A DNA stretch of 32,034 nucleotides from Candidatus Desulfacyla euxinica (GTDB taxonomy: Bacteria; Desulfobacterota; DSM-4660; Desulfatiglandales; Desulfatiglandaceae), in contig JACNJD010000205.1 of NCBI GenBank assembly GCA_014382715.1, forward strand, positions 1-32,034, in the 5' to 3' direction. Shown one piece after another: positions 10,738-20,122 of this stretch. The translations under genes were made by a program, and so were the position numbers. Each line of letters begins with the position of its first letter. The first letter of the stretch is position 1. Below the pieces are notes generated by a model, which was not told where the DNA came from, did not search any database, and was given only the letters and a program-made list of their open reading frames with translations.

Positions 10738-11059
10738 GAAGCTCAGTCCTCCAATGGTAGATAGCCTGATCCAGAGAGCTGGTGCGGGTCATCATTAATT
10801 AAGAGAGTGAACTTGTCACTCAAATTGGCATGTTTAGAATAGTCTGTAAAATTTAGTTCAGCCACCAATTTCTTGTCAAGAGATTATTCCAAATAAATTT
10901 TATGTTGAGCTGGAAAGCAGCATTACGTTGGTTGAGAGATTGCGAATTATGATCATTCGTAGGGGCATGATTTCAACCATCACATTTTCGGCCTTCCAAC
11001 AACCCAGGTTCAAGTTTCCACGGTTTTATAAAATCTGATAGAAAAGCATAGAAAAACCC

Positions 11060-11088
11060 TTGACACTATTTGCATGCAATGGTATTCG
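11060..11088 (+). promoter_or_regulatory. Candidate sigma70-type promoter of the TetR gene
   Basis: TTGACA at 11060-11065, 17-bp spacer, weak TATTCG -10 at 11083-11088. Confidence 0.4.
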
Positions 11089-11093
11089 CTTCG

Positions 11094-11111
11094 TGAATGA
11101 ATAATCATTCA
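11094..11111. promoter_or_regulatory. FadR(YsiA)-type TetR operator palindrome TGAATGAATAATCATTCA
   Basis: 18-nt near-perfect palindrome just upstream of the TetR start codon; matches the B. subtilis FadR operator consensus TGAATGAMTANTCATTCA as I recall it. Confidence 0.7.
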
Positions 11112-11128
11112 TTGGCGGTGGATAAACT

Positions 11129-11719
11129 ATGGGCAAAAGAAAAAACAACGAAAAATATCATCGGATTATAGAGGCGGCAACTAAGGTTTTTGCAAAAAAA
11201 GGCTTCTACCAATCCAAAATATCGGAAATTGCCAAAGAGGCTAAGGTTGCTGATGGCACTATCTACATCTATTTTGAAAACAAAGATGATATTCTGATTT
11301 CTCTTTTCGAGGAACAGATGAAGGCTGTGATTGATAATATGAAAGCTCAGATCTCTGGGATAGATGACCCTGCAAAGAGACTTGAGCGATTTGCATCAAC
11401 ACATCTTGGCCTTATCGAAAAGAACCAGGACATGGCTGAGATTATTCAGGTGGAGCTGCGGCAGAGCGGCAAATTTATGAAAGAATATAAAAATGAAAAA
11501 TTCATTCAGTATTTGGACATAATTGAGGATATCATCAGCGAGGGCCAAAAAAGAGGTGTTTTCAAGAAGGATGTGATTCCAAAAGTGGCGAAAAGGGCCT
11601 TTTTTGGGGCCTTGGATGAGGTGTCCAGATTTTGGGTATTGTCAAGTCGTAGACATTATGATATCAGGACGCTTGCAAGGCAAATCAGCCAATATTTCTT
11701 AAATGGTATTAGGGCCTAA
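11129..11719 (+). CDS. TetR/AcrR family transcriptional regulator, FadR/YsiA-like
   Basis: N-terminal HTH (RIIEAATKVFAKKGFYQSKISEIAKEAKVADGTIYIYFENKDDIL); followed by etfBA. Confidence 0.93.
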   Translation: MGKRKNNEKYHRIIEAATKVFAKKGFYQSKISEIAKEAKVADGTIYIYFENKDDILISLFEEQMKAVIDNMKAQISGIDDPAKRLERFASTHLGLIEKNQDMAEIIQVELRQSGKFMKEYKNEKFIQYLDIIEDIISEGQKRGVFKKDVIPKVAKRAFFGALDEVSRFWVLSSRRHYDIRTLARQISQYFLNGIRA

Positions 11720-11822
11720 CCCGGATAAACCCGCCATTGGCGGACAAGCCGGTAGGATGGATTAAGATTTTGGAATTGAGATTTGAGAACTCGGTTATTT
11801 CGTTATAAGGGAGGAGGATAAA

Positions 11823-12617
11823 GTGAATATTATAGTTTGTCTGAAACAGGTGCCGGATACGGAAAGCCAGATTAAAATCGGATCGGATGGCAGATCAATT
11901 ATGACCGATGATATCAAATGGGTTATGAATCCATATGATGAGTTTGGCGTTGAGGAGGCCTTGCGTCTTAAAGAAAAACACGGGGGCGAGGTTACTGTAG
12001 TGGGTCTTGGCCCAAAAAGAGTGACAGAATCATTACGTACTGCCTTGGCCATGGGGGCCGATAAGGGAGTCCTGGTCAGTGACGAGGCCTTGGATGGGAG
12101 TGATTCCCTTGCAAGTGCAAAGGCGATAGCTGAGGCTGTTAAAGACCTTGATTATGACCTGATCTTCACCGGTCAGCGCGGAGTGGATGATGACCTCGGC
12201 CTGGTTGGGGCCACCATTGCGGAGCTATTGGGTATTCCACAGCTCTCGTTAATTGTTAAGGTAGAAGTGGCAGAGGATGGGAAGTCTGTCAAGGTTGAAA
12301 GACCTATTGAAGGGGAGACCCTTATAATAGAATCGACTCTCCCAGCTCTTATTACAGTACAGAAAGGTTTGAATGAACCGCGATATGCTTCCCTGCCAGG
12401 GATTATGAAGGCCAAGAAAAAGCCGTTGGAGGAAAAAACCCTTGCTGATCTGGGTTTGGACAGTGCGGGGTTTGGAGAAGGGGCAAGAAAGCTGAAAATC
12501 CTGGAGTTGACGCCTCCACCTGAGAGAGCGGAAGGTAAGATTGTTGAAGGAGAGACACCGCAGGAAAAGGCCGCCGAACTGGCTAAGTTGCTCCACGAAG
12601 AGGCAAAGGTTATATAA
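11823..12617 (+). CDS. etfB: Electron transfer flavoprotein subunit beta
   Basis: MNIIVCLKQVPDTE..., DDDLGLVGATIAELLGIPQLSLI, VQKGLNEPRYASLPGIMKAKKKP. Confidence 0.96.
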   Translation: MNIIVCLKQVPDTESQIKIGSDGRSIMTDDIKWVMNPYDEFGVEEALRLKEKHGGEVTVVGLGPKRVTESLRTALAMGADKGVLVSDEALDGSDSLASAKAIAEAVKDLDYDLIFTGQRGVDDDLGLVGATIAELLGIPQLSLIVKVEVAEDGKSVKVERPIEGETLIIESTLPALITVQKGLNEPRYASLPGIMKAKKKPLEEKTLADLGLDSAGFGEGARKLKILELTPPPERAEGKIVEGETPQEKAAELAKLLHEEAKVI

Positions 12618-12740
12618 TGACGAATTGCTGGAATTTAGGGATTGAAGAATCACGGAATTCAAAACAATAATTGTGTCTTACAGTTAAACAATTCCTAAAT
12701 TTTGGTTAAGAATGACTCATAATAATTAAGGAGATAAAAA

Positions 12741-13724
12741 ATGGCACAGGGAGTTTGGACAATTGCTGAGCAAAGGGATGGGGAGATCCGGAAGATAACG
12801 TACGAAATTGTCAGTGAAGGGAGGCGTCTGGCAGATGCCCTGGGTCAGGAGCTGACAGTAATATTACTTGGTTCCAATATCAAGGACACGGCCGCTGAAC
12901 TTGGCCAATACGGCGCGGATAAGGTCCTGGTTGCTGACGACTCCAGACTGGAGCCTTATACCACAGACGCGTATGTGTCTGTGATTTCTGAACTGGTTAA
13001 GGCCAATGACCCACAAATTTTGATCTTGGGTGCATCTGTCCAGGGTAAGGACCTATCTGCCAGATTAGCAGCCAGTTTGGATGTCGGTATGGCTCAGGAC
13101 TGCACTGTTTTTGCTATAGAAGACGGCAATCTTGTGGCTACCAGGCCTATTTATGCGGGCAAGGCTTACGCAAAAGTGACTTTTGAAAACAGCCTGCCAC
13201 AAATGGCCGCAGCCAGGCCGAAAGTGATGAGCATCAGCGAACCTGACTCCTCTAAGTCCGCTGAGGTTGTTGATGCCTCGTTTACCTTAGATGACGGCGA
13301 CCTCAAGACAAAGGTCGTTGACGTAGCTGAGGATGAGGGTGGCAAGGTTGATCTGACAGAAGCGGACAAGATAGTTTCAGGCGGGCGAGGCATGAAAGGC
13401 CCGGAAAATTACAATATCTTAGAAGAATTGGCTGATCTTATCGGTGCGAGTGTGGGTGCTTCCCGTTCGGCAGTTGATGCAGGCTGGAGACCTCATTCAG
13501 ACCAGGTAGGGCAGACAGGGAAGGTGGTTTCACCAAACCTGTATATTGCCTGCGGCATATCAGGGGCAATCCAGCATTTAGCGGGGATGAGTACTTCAAA
13601 AGTAATTGTTGCAATCAACAAGGATGAGGATGCCCCCATATTCCAAAAGGCCGATTACGGCGTGGTGGGCGACCTCTTTGACGTTGTTCCTGCCTTGACA
13701 GAAGAGGTCAAAAAATACCTGTGA
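12741..13724 (+). CDS. etfA: Electron transfer flavoprotein subunit alpha
   Basis: C-terminal FAD domain [37 protein letters not shown]...[29 protein letters not shown]. Confidence 0.96.
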   Translation: MAQGVWTIAEQRDGEIRKITYEIVSEGRRLADALGQELTVILLGSNIKDTAAELGQYGADKVLVADDSRLEPYTTDAYVSVISELVKANDPQILILGASVQGKDLSARLAASLDVGMAQDCTVFAIEDGNLVATRPIYAGKAYAKVTFENSLPQMAAARPKVMSISEPDSSKSAEVVDASFTLDDGDLKTKVVDVAEDEGGKVDLTEADKIVSGGRGMKGPENYNILEELADLIGASVGASRSAVDAGWRPHSDQVGQTGKVVSPNLYIACGISGAIQHLAGMSTSKVIVAINKDEDAPIFQKADYGVVGDLFDVVPALTEEVKKYL

Positions 13725-13804
13725 TATAGGGATTGGGGAATTTAGGAATTGAGGAATTGGGAGAATTAAAAAGGAATATTCGTGCAATTCCTGAATTCGC
13801 AATT

Positions 13805-13830
13805 GCCCGTAAAAAGGACTTTTTACGGGC
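13805..13830. terminator. Strong hairpin downstream of etfA, candidate bidirectional terminator
   Basis: GCCCGTAAAAA-GGAC-TTTTTACGGGC, 11-bp perfect stem; internal A/T tracts but no long trailing U tract. Confidence 0.55.
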
Positions 13831-13891
13831 GCATCATATTTGATTGACAAAAGAAAAAACATAAATAAATTATTTGTTGGAAAATCTAAGA

Positions 13892-13968
13892 GGCGGTGTA
13901 GCTCAGGTGGTCAGAGCATGCGGCTCATATCCGCAGGGTCACTGGTTCAAATCCAGTCACCGCCACCA
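13892..13968 (+). tRNA. tRNA-Met (anticodon CAT), elongator type, encoded CCA
   Basis: Cloverleaf: acceptor GGCGGTG/CACCGCC, anticodon loop CTCATAT, GGTTCAAATCC T-arm, ACCA end. Confidence 0.95.
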
Positions 13969-14093
13969 GGAAAAGCATGCTCCAGTATTGACATTGGCCT
14001 GTGAACCCTTATTTTTTCTTCACGTATGCGATGATGATAAAGGACTGTTGACGACATTTCAATTTTGCACAAACAAAAATTGGAATAATATAA

Positions 14094-14615
14094 ATGGCCC
14101 CTTTCAGACAAGATGAGCTCATAACACTAAGCGATGCCCTCGATATTGCCGAGGATGCTACAGGGAATCATTTTAAGTTTTCAAATGGCCAATGGAAGAA
14201 ATACGGCTACGACGTTAAGACCCTCTCTTCTTTGGATCAAGGAGAGATAAATAGCTGTGCCCTCGCCGTTTTAAGCAAGGGAATGAGGGTGTTAAATGAT
14301 TTTGAGTCAAAAACTAAAGGGCGCGATTTTTATTTTATCTGCTTGCAGGATCACCTTATATTGAGGGCGCTCAAAAGGGACGGAGATCTGGGCCTCTTGC
14401 CACTTCTTGTATATATTTTCACCCATGAACTGGTTCATATCGTTAGATTCTGCAATTTTTTTCAGAGATTTGACGTTACGGACAAGGAAAGGGTTGAAGA
14501 AGAAGAGGTCGTTCATTCAACGACCTATGATATTTTGAAAAAGTTTTCTCTTTCGAAACTCGACTATGTCCTTGACGCATATCAAGGGCACAGGATCTGC
14601 GAGATAGCTGTTTGA
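14094..14615 (+). CDS. Conserved hypothetical protein with HELVH metallopeptidase-like motif
   Basis: Intact ORF; VYIFTHELVHIVRF...EEEEVVHSTTYDIL. Confidence 0.75.
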   Translation: MAPFRQDELITLSDALDIAEDATGNHFKFSNGQWKKYGYDVKTLSSLDQGEINSCALAVLSKGMRVLNDFESKTKGRDFYFICLQDHLILRALKRDGDLGLLPLLVYIFTHELVHIVRFCNFFQRFDVTDKERVEEEEVVHSTTYDILKKFSLSKLDYVLDAYQGHRICEIAV

Positions 14616-14642
14616 CAATGGACCAAAAGGAGGAAAGCAGGA

Positions 14643-14996
14643 ATGCCTATTTATGAATATGAATGTGATAAATGTGGAAACCATTTGGAGGCCTTGCAGA
14701 AATACTCTGACGCACCCATTACCGAATGCGGGGAGTGCCATTCTAATAAGCTGAAAAAGCTCATTTCTCACAGCACCTTTCACCTGAAAGGCACAGGCTG
14801 GTACGTAACCGATTATGCGTCCAAGTCCGGCTCCAACAATAATGAGGGCAAAGAAAAGGGCACCAGCAGCAAAGAGGGTAAAGAAAAGGGCACCAGCGGG
14901 AATACGGAAAAAACCAAACCTGAGAAAAAGGCAAAGAGTGCGACAGAGAGCTCGAGCAAGAAAGATACGCCGGCTCCTTCCAAGAGTAAAGAATAG
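14643..14996 (+). CDS. FmdB-family zinc ribbon protein with Lys/Ser/Gly-rich low-complexity tail
   Basis: MPIYEYECDKCGNHLEALQKYSDAPITECGEC; tail contains tandem GKEKGTS. Confidence 0.9.
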   Translation: MPIYEYECDKCGNHLEALQKYSDAPITECGECHSNKLKKLISHSTFHLKGTGWYVTDYASKSGSNNNEGKEKGTSSKEGKEKGTSGNTEKTKPEKKAKSATESSSKKDTPAPSKSKE

Positions 14997-15021
14997 TTAA
15001 TGTGGGCCATAAGGGCAAAGT

Positions 15022-15567
15022 ATGCATCAAAGGGATACCGGCAGGGTTCATAATAAGCTGATTAATAGACTTGAGCGACAGGAGAAGCAGAGGGCCTTTC
15101 AACAGGGGAGGTTCTTCAGGTTTAAGCTTCCTGAAATACATAATAAACTTCGTCAGGTCCTGTTGCAGGAAAAGATTATTGAAACAGACAATGCGGCTGC
15201 TATTTCCGATTCTATCCTCAAGGGCTTAAAGAAGGCATTACACAGCTCGGAATTTGATTTCGAGTATTTTGTTTCACCCATTCGCAACCTTGTCCGCCGT
15301 CCAAATCCCTACTCTCTGTATATGACCCAATATGTGATGGAAGTCCTTATAGATGATCCGAATGTGATCGAGATTTATGGGACCGATGAAGATGTCTATC
15401 ATGTAATAAACCGGGTCATAAGCCAAAGCCAAATCCACTTCGACAAGGTTGAAGAGGACATTGTGGCCCAATTAGCACAAAACAGATCCATGTTACCCGG
15501 TTCGGCAGAGTATCAAATAACTATGGATGAACTCCTCCGCGAGAGGGTAGGGGATCCTCAGAAATAG
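15022..15567 (+). CDS. Hypothetical protein (181 aa)
   Basis: Intact ORF directly after the fmdB-like gene, same strand. Confidence 0.7.
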   Translation: MHQRDTGRVHNKLINRLERQEKQRAFQQGRFFRFKLPEIHNKLRQVLLQEKIIETDNAAAISDSILKGLKKALHSSEFDFEYFVSPIRNLVRRPNPYSLYMTQYVMEVLIDDPNVIEIYGTDEDVYHVINRVISQSQIHFDKVEEDIVAQLAQNRSMLPGSAEYQITMDELLRERVGDPQK

Positions 15568-15674
15568 GCATGCTAAGTAATTCTCAACTCCGTCTCACGT
15601 CCTAAAAGATACCTCTTGACATCGAATCGCTTCCTTCCTTGTGGAAGCCAGATGTACGTTCAGACGGTCAATTT

Positions 15675-16604
15675 TCATTTTACAGCAGTAGAATTCCGGT
15701 AATTTTTTCCCTGCCATGTCTTTCTCCTTTCAAGAGTTGTCTGGATGAATGTGAGATTTGTCTGCTTTTCTTTGGCCCATAATGGAGCCACAAGCTCTGA
15801 TTTAACAGGGTCACCGGTCAGCCTTTGAATCACCATATCCGGAGGCAGTAACTCCAGGATATCTACCACAAGGTTTGCGTATTCTTCTCTTTCCAGGCAT
15901 CGGAATCCTTCTTTATGGTAAAACTCGGAAAGTGGGGTCCCTTTGACTACATAGAGAAGGTGTATCTTTACGCCCCGAATAGGGAGATTTGAGAGAAATC
16001 GGGCGGTTTCCAGCATCATTTCGCGGTCTTCACCAGGAAGCCCCAGGATGACGTGGGCGCATATATTTATTGAATATTCATGAGCCATCATGACGCTCCG
16101 TTCAAAACAGGCTACGTCATGTCCCCGGTTTATCATTTTCAAAGTCTTGTCGTGTGAAGATTGGAGACCGTATTCGAGCCAGACAAGATGATCAGCCTGA
16201 TATGAGCTTAGAAGGGCCAGAGTTTCTCTGTCAACGCAGTCCGGTCGTGTGGCCACCGAAAGCCCCAGCATATCTTTTTGAGCTAATGCTTCGTCGTACA
16301 GGCCTTTCAAATGGGAAACAGGGGCGTAGGTGTTGGTAAAGGATTGAAAATAGGCAATAAACTTCTTGGCCTTGTAGCGCTTTTGGAGAAAACCCCTGGC
16401 CTCAGCAATTTGCTGTGTAATGGAAAGGCCGTGATTAATTAAGGCGCCGGTGCCTGATCCCCTGCGATCACAAAAAATACAACCCCTGCGGGATATGGTT
16501 CCATCACGGTTGGGGCATCCGAGGCCGGCATCGAGGGAGATTTTCTGAACACGTTCACCGAAGATCTCTTTTAAGTAGGTGTTGAAGTCGCGATATCTTT
16601 TCAT
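15675..16604 (-). CDS. Radical SAM protein, YhcC/TIGR01212-like
   Basis: MKRYRDFNTYLKEIFGERVQKISLDAGLGCPNRDGTISRRGCIFCDRRGSGTG; downstream HVILGLPGED. Confidence 0.92.
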   Translation of the reverse strand: MKRYRDFNTYLKEIFGERVQKISLDAGLGCPNRDGTISRRGCIFCDRRGSGTGALINHGLSITQQIAEARGFLQKRYKAKKFIAYFQSFTNTYAPVSHLKGLYDEALAQKDMLGLSVATRPDCVDRETLALLSSYQADHLVWLEYGLQSSHDKTLKMINRGHDVACFERSVMMAHEYSINICAHVILGLPGEDREMMLETARFLSNLPIRGVKIHLLYVVKGTPLSEFYHKEGFRCLEREEYANLVVDILELLPPDMVIQRLTGDPVKSELVAPLWAKEKQTNLTFIQTTLERRKTWQGKNYRNSTAVK

Positions 16605-16638
16605 GGGAATTCAGGGATTGAGTGTCATAGAGGATGAC

Positions 16639-19527
16639 TCAATTCGAAACGGCAGGGAAGTGGATAGAAAAAACGCTCCCTCCTGAATAATGGCAGTCCT
16701 CTTCCTTTGTGCAAAAAGCGCAGTCACTAATCTTCCCGGGACATAAATCCGTTTCTTTCGGTATAAACCCGCACCTTGAAGATTCCATATCTATCTTAAA
16801 ATTGTATCGCTCGGAAAAGATTTTCATCCGTAACAGGTCTGCCCCCTTTCCCCCGGCATTGAAATCAAAGGCCCTTTTGGATGAATAGGCCATGGTATCC
16901 TGGGTTACAAAGAAACCTTCAAATATCCGTCTTTGCGCATCTGCTATGATGCCTACTCCATAATCATGCACCACCAGCTCAGTCCCCGCTTCCTTTTCCC
17001 TTACAATGATCTCTATCTTACCCTCATCAGGGGTATTTTCTATGGCGTTTTTTACCAGACCGTCGATAATTTTTTGTAGTGGATCCAGGGGTATGCAAAT
17101 GGGCGGTACTGTTTCCAGATGGCTGATGATATCAACCCGGCGATGGGAAAAGAGGGGCTTGAGATCCGCAATCCTCTCCCTGACGTATTCATTCAAAACA
17201 ATCTTTTTTGGCTCGTTTTCCTTGGGGCCAAAAAGTTTATCAATCCGTTTTCTTATGGTCTCAACGAGTCGCCCTTCTCCAATCTCCTCGGCAAACAGCG
17301 TTTCCAACTCATCAGCGCATTCTTCAAGCATCTGAGACAGAAGATGGTGGGATTCGTAGTGCCTATCCAGCATGATGTCTTCTACCTGGTTCTGGATTTC
17401 TACAATACGGTCCAGGTTCCTCTTCCCCCTCGACAGGGTGGTTTTCCAGTTTTCTTCGGCGAGGGACATTAATTTCTTTTCTAATATTTTCAGGGAGCCG
17501 GAGAGAACGGACACAGGAGTTTTTAACTCATGAGACAGATGGTTAATCACCTTGTCTTTTGCCCGGTTCATACTCGAGACCTCTAAGTAGGCCCTCTTCA
17601 ACTCCTCAGAAAAGCGGGCGTTTTCTATTGAAAGGGCGACGGTTCCCGCCACCATACTCAATAACTCCACATTAGCCTGATCAAAGGTTCCCTCCTTCTT
17701 GTTGATGGCGCATAACGCACCGATGATTCGATCGCTGCTTCTCAAAGGCACAAAGAGCAGGTTTTTAGTATGGTACCCGAGTTTTTTATCTCTCTCTCGA
17801 TGAAGTGCAGGATCAGCAGAAGTATCGGATACTATTAAGGGCTCACCGGTCTTGATAACTTTACCCGCTACAAGCTCATCAACAGGGAAACGAATTTCCT
17901 TCACCCTTTTTTGGGTGGCGCTGTCATCATAGGACGCTCCCACAAAAAATAACTCTTCCTTCTCCTCATCTAATAATATGACGATGGCGCCCTCTGATCC
18001 CATGAGTCGTTTTACCTCACTGCTGACATAATCATGAAGTTCTTCCAGGTCAGGATATTCAGGGAGGGCGGTGCTGATCCTGAGGAGCGCCGCATTATTC
18101 GCGTATGCTCTTATTATTTCTTCCGAGAACCTGGCGTTTTCTATGGAGAGGGCAATGGTTCCTGCTATCATGCTCAACAGATCAAGATCCGTCTTATCAA
18201 AAGTCCCTTCCTTCTTATTACGGGCGCATAAAGCCCCGATAATTCTATCGCCACTCTTTAGTGGCACCTCGAGCATATTTCTTGTGTGGTATCCGAGTCT
18301 CTTATCCACCCCGGGATAAAAATGGGGATCTTTGGAAGTGTCATGCACAATAATCGGCTCACCGGTCTTGATAACTTTGCCGGCTACGCTCTTATCCGCA
18401 GGAAAACGGATTTCCTTTATCCTCTCCTTAGTGGTGCTGTCGTCATATGCCGCACCCATAAAGAAGAGTTCTTCCCTCTCTTCATCCAACAGTATGACAA
18501 GGGCGCCCTCTGTGTTTAAAAGCTGTTTGATCTCGCCGCTGACGTAATCTAAGAGTTCTTCCAGGTTATGGTATTCAGGGAGGGCAGTGCTGATCCGCAA
18601 TATGGCCTCGTTGTTGCGTGCGATCTTTTTCTCCCGGGTAATATCTCTCAGAAGAACAAGTTCTCCTGCTGGTTCGTCTTTTTCTTCCGAATATACTCCG
18701 GCCCTCATAACCACATCCAGGACTTGACCTTCTTTTGTAAGCCTCTTGGTTTCATGACGGAGTATGACCTTTTTCTCAAAGAGTTTTTTTATCATATCAC
18801 CGGTTTCCTGCTCCAACCCCGGTGGCGTATAGGGAATGGTCTTTCCTTCTAATTCATCAAGGGTCCAGCCGAAAGTCTCGGTGAATGATGGATTCAGATA
18901 GTAGACCCTGCCATCCAATGTGAATACGACTATCGGATAGGGGACAAAGTCAAGGAGGATCCTCAGGCTTTTTTCAGATTTGCGTAATGCCTGCTCCACT
19001 TTTTTTTGGGCGGTAATATCCTGGAGGGTCTCTATGGCGCCTGTGATGTTTCCCCTGTCGTCTTTCAAGGGGGATGCGGTAAAGAAAAGCCACTTGCTCC
19101 CTTTCCCCAGGTCTCTAAAAAGTCGGTCAGCCTCATAGCCGCCCTCTGTAACAGCGGATTTTTGGTAATTACCGTGATAATGCTTGGCTATTTCTTCTTC
19201 GGGTGCATTGTCCACAATAAGGTCAGCCATGGTAGGCCTCTCAGTTGCATAGAAACAAAGCCACTGTTTGCTGGTCCCGATGATTTCATCGGCTGGGATA
19301 CCCGTCAGATTCTCATAGGCCTTGTTGACATGGGTAACCATATGGTTGTTGTCAATGACGAAGGTCGGGATAGAGGTTTCCTGGAGGATTTGAGAAAGCC
19401 TTTCTTTGCTCTCCCTGAGCGATGATTCTTCCCGTTTTTGTTCGGCAAGTTCATTTCGTAAAGTCTTAACCTGCAGTTCAAGCTGTTCGTATGTTGGCCG
19501 TTCAACCATCAGGGAATATTCCTCCAT
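16639..19527 (-). CDS. PAS-PAS-GAF-GAF sensor histidine kinase
   Basis: Two PAS segments, two near-identical GAF segments (ISTALPEY..LEEL..YVS), HisKA VINHLSHELKTPVSVLSGSL, ATPase VHDYGVGI. Confidence 0.92.
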   Translation of the reverse strand: MEEYSLMVERPTYEQLELQVKTLRNELAEQKREESSLRESKERLSQILQETSIPTFVIDNNHMVTHVNKAYENLTGIPADEIIGTSKQWLCFYATERPTMADLIVDNAPEEEIAKHYHGNYQKSAVTEGGYEADRLFRDLGKGSKWLFFTASPLKDDRGNITGAIETLQDITAQKKVEQALRKSEKSLRILLDFVPYPIVVFTLDGRVYYLNPSFTETFGWTLDELEGKTIPYTPPGLEQETGDMIKKLFEKKVILRHETKRLTKEGQVLDVVMRAGVYSEEKDEPAGELVLLRDITREKKIARNNEAILRISTALPEYHNLEELLDYVSGEIKQLLNTEGALVILLDEEREELFFMGAAYDDSTTKERIKEIRFPADKSVAGKVIKTGEPIIVHDTSKDPHFYPGVDKRLGYHTRNMLEVPLKSGDRIIGALCARNKKEGTFDKTDLDLLSMIAGTIALSIENARFSEEIIRAYANNAALLRISTALPEYPDLEELHDYVSSEVKRLMGSEGAIVILLDEEKEELFFVGASYDDSATQKRVKEIRFPVDELVAGKVIKTGEPLIVSDTSADPALHRERDKKLGYHTKNLLFVPLRSSDRIIGALCAINKKEGTFDQANVELLSMVAGTVALSIENARFSEELKRAYLEVSSMNRAKDKVINHLSHELKTPVSVLSGSLKILEKKLMSLAEENWKTTLSRGKRNLDRIVEIQNQVEDIMLDRHYESHHLLSQMLEECADELETLFAEEIGEGRLVETIRKRIDKLFGPKENEPKKIVLNEYVRERIADLKPLFSHRRVDIISHLETVPPICIPLDPLQKIIDGLVKNAIENTPDEGKIEIIVREKEAGTELVVHDYGVGIIADAQRRIFEGFFVTQDTMAYSSKRAFDFNAGGKGADLLRMKIFSERYNFKIDMESSRCGFIPKETDLCPGKISDCAFCTKEEDCHYSGGSVFSIHFPAVSN

Positions 19528-19617
19528 TTACTTTGATAATGAGAATAGACTTTTGATACAGGCCCTCGGCTGCTTTTTCAAGCCCCGTTTTGAATTCGAT
19601 CCTGAGGCCAGGACCTA

Positions 19618-20094
19618 TTACCTGGAACCTCCACCGCCACCTCCACCACCGCCACCTCCACCATGGTCCTCCTCGGGACGATTGGCACGCGTAGTGAAAA
19701 GCTTCAACAGAAAATATTTCTTTTCCCCGGGTGAAATTGTGATTTCGATGGGGCCTTCCTTCTCCCAGGCATATTGCGAGGGAATCAACAGAATATATTT
19801 CCCAGCCTGGACGGGCGCCGGTCTGAGAGGTGTTGTTCCTAATGAAATTTCCCCCCCAGAGCAAACATTTTTGTGGGACTTTATCAATCCAAAAAACACC
19901 TTCATCTCTTTCTTTACAAAATTGTCTGCCGGACACAGACTGAGGCTGACACCGGCAATATTGCAATCCACCTCAAAAAGGCCTTTCTTGCCGCCCTCTC
20001 TGGATTCAATCGCCTGGCCAGAATACGCTGTCGTCAAGCATATTATCAATGGCCATATGAAAGAGAGACCAATAACACCCGCATTTTTTGTCAT
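19618..20094 (-). CDS. Secreted PEGA-like protein ending in a poly-glycine tract
   Basis: Signal-peptide-like MTKNAGVIGLSFIWPLIICLTTAYSGQA; GGEISLGTTPLRPAPVQAGKYILLIPS resembles PEGA; C-terminus GGGGGGGGGGGGSR. Confidence 0.7.
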   Translation of the reverse strand: MTKNAGVIGLSFIWPLIICLTTAYSGQAIESREGGKKGLFEVDCNIAGVSLSLCPADNFVKKEMKVFFGLIKSHKNVCSGGEISLGTTPLRPAPVQAGKYILLIPSQYAWEKEGPIEITISPGEKKYFLLKLFTTRANRPEEDHGGGGGGGGGGGGSR

Positions 20095-20122
20095 TATCCA
20101 ACCTCCCAGCCCTATTTGCGAT

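Noticed and set aside
13892-13968. tRNA-Met as an integration site for a genomic island
   Set aside because: No integrase next to it and no partial tRNA duplication seen in the window.
19502-19966. Minus-strand ORF with WWRWRWWRWRWRF run
   Set aside because: It is the alternative-frame reading of the poly-Gly repeat in the PEGA-like gene.
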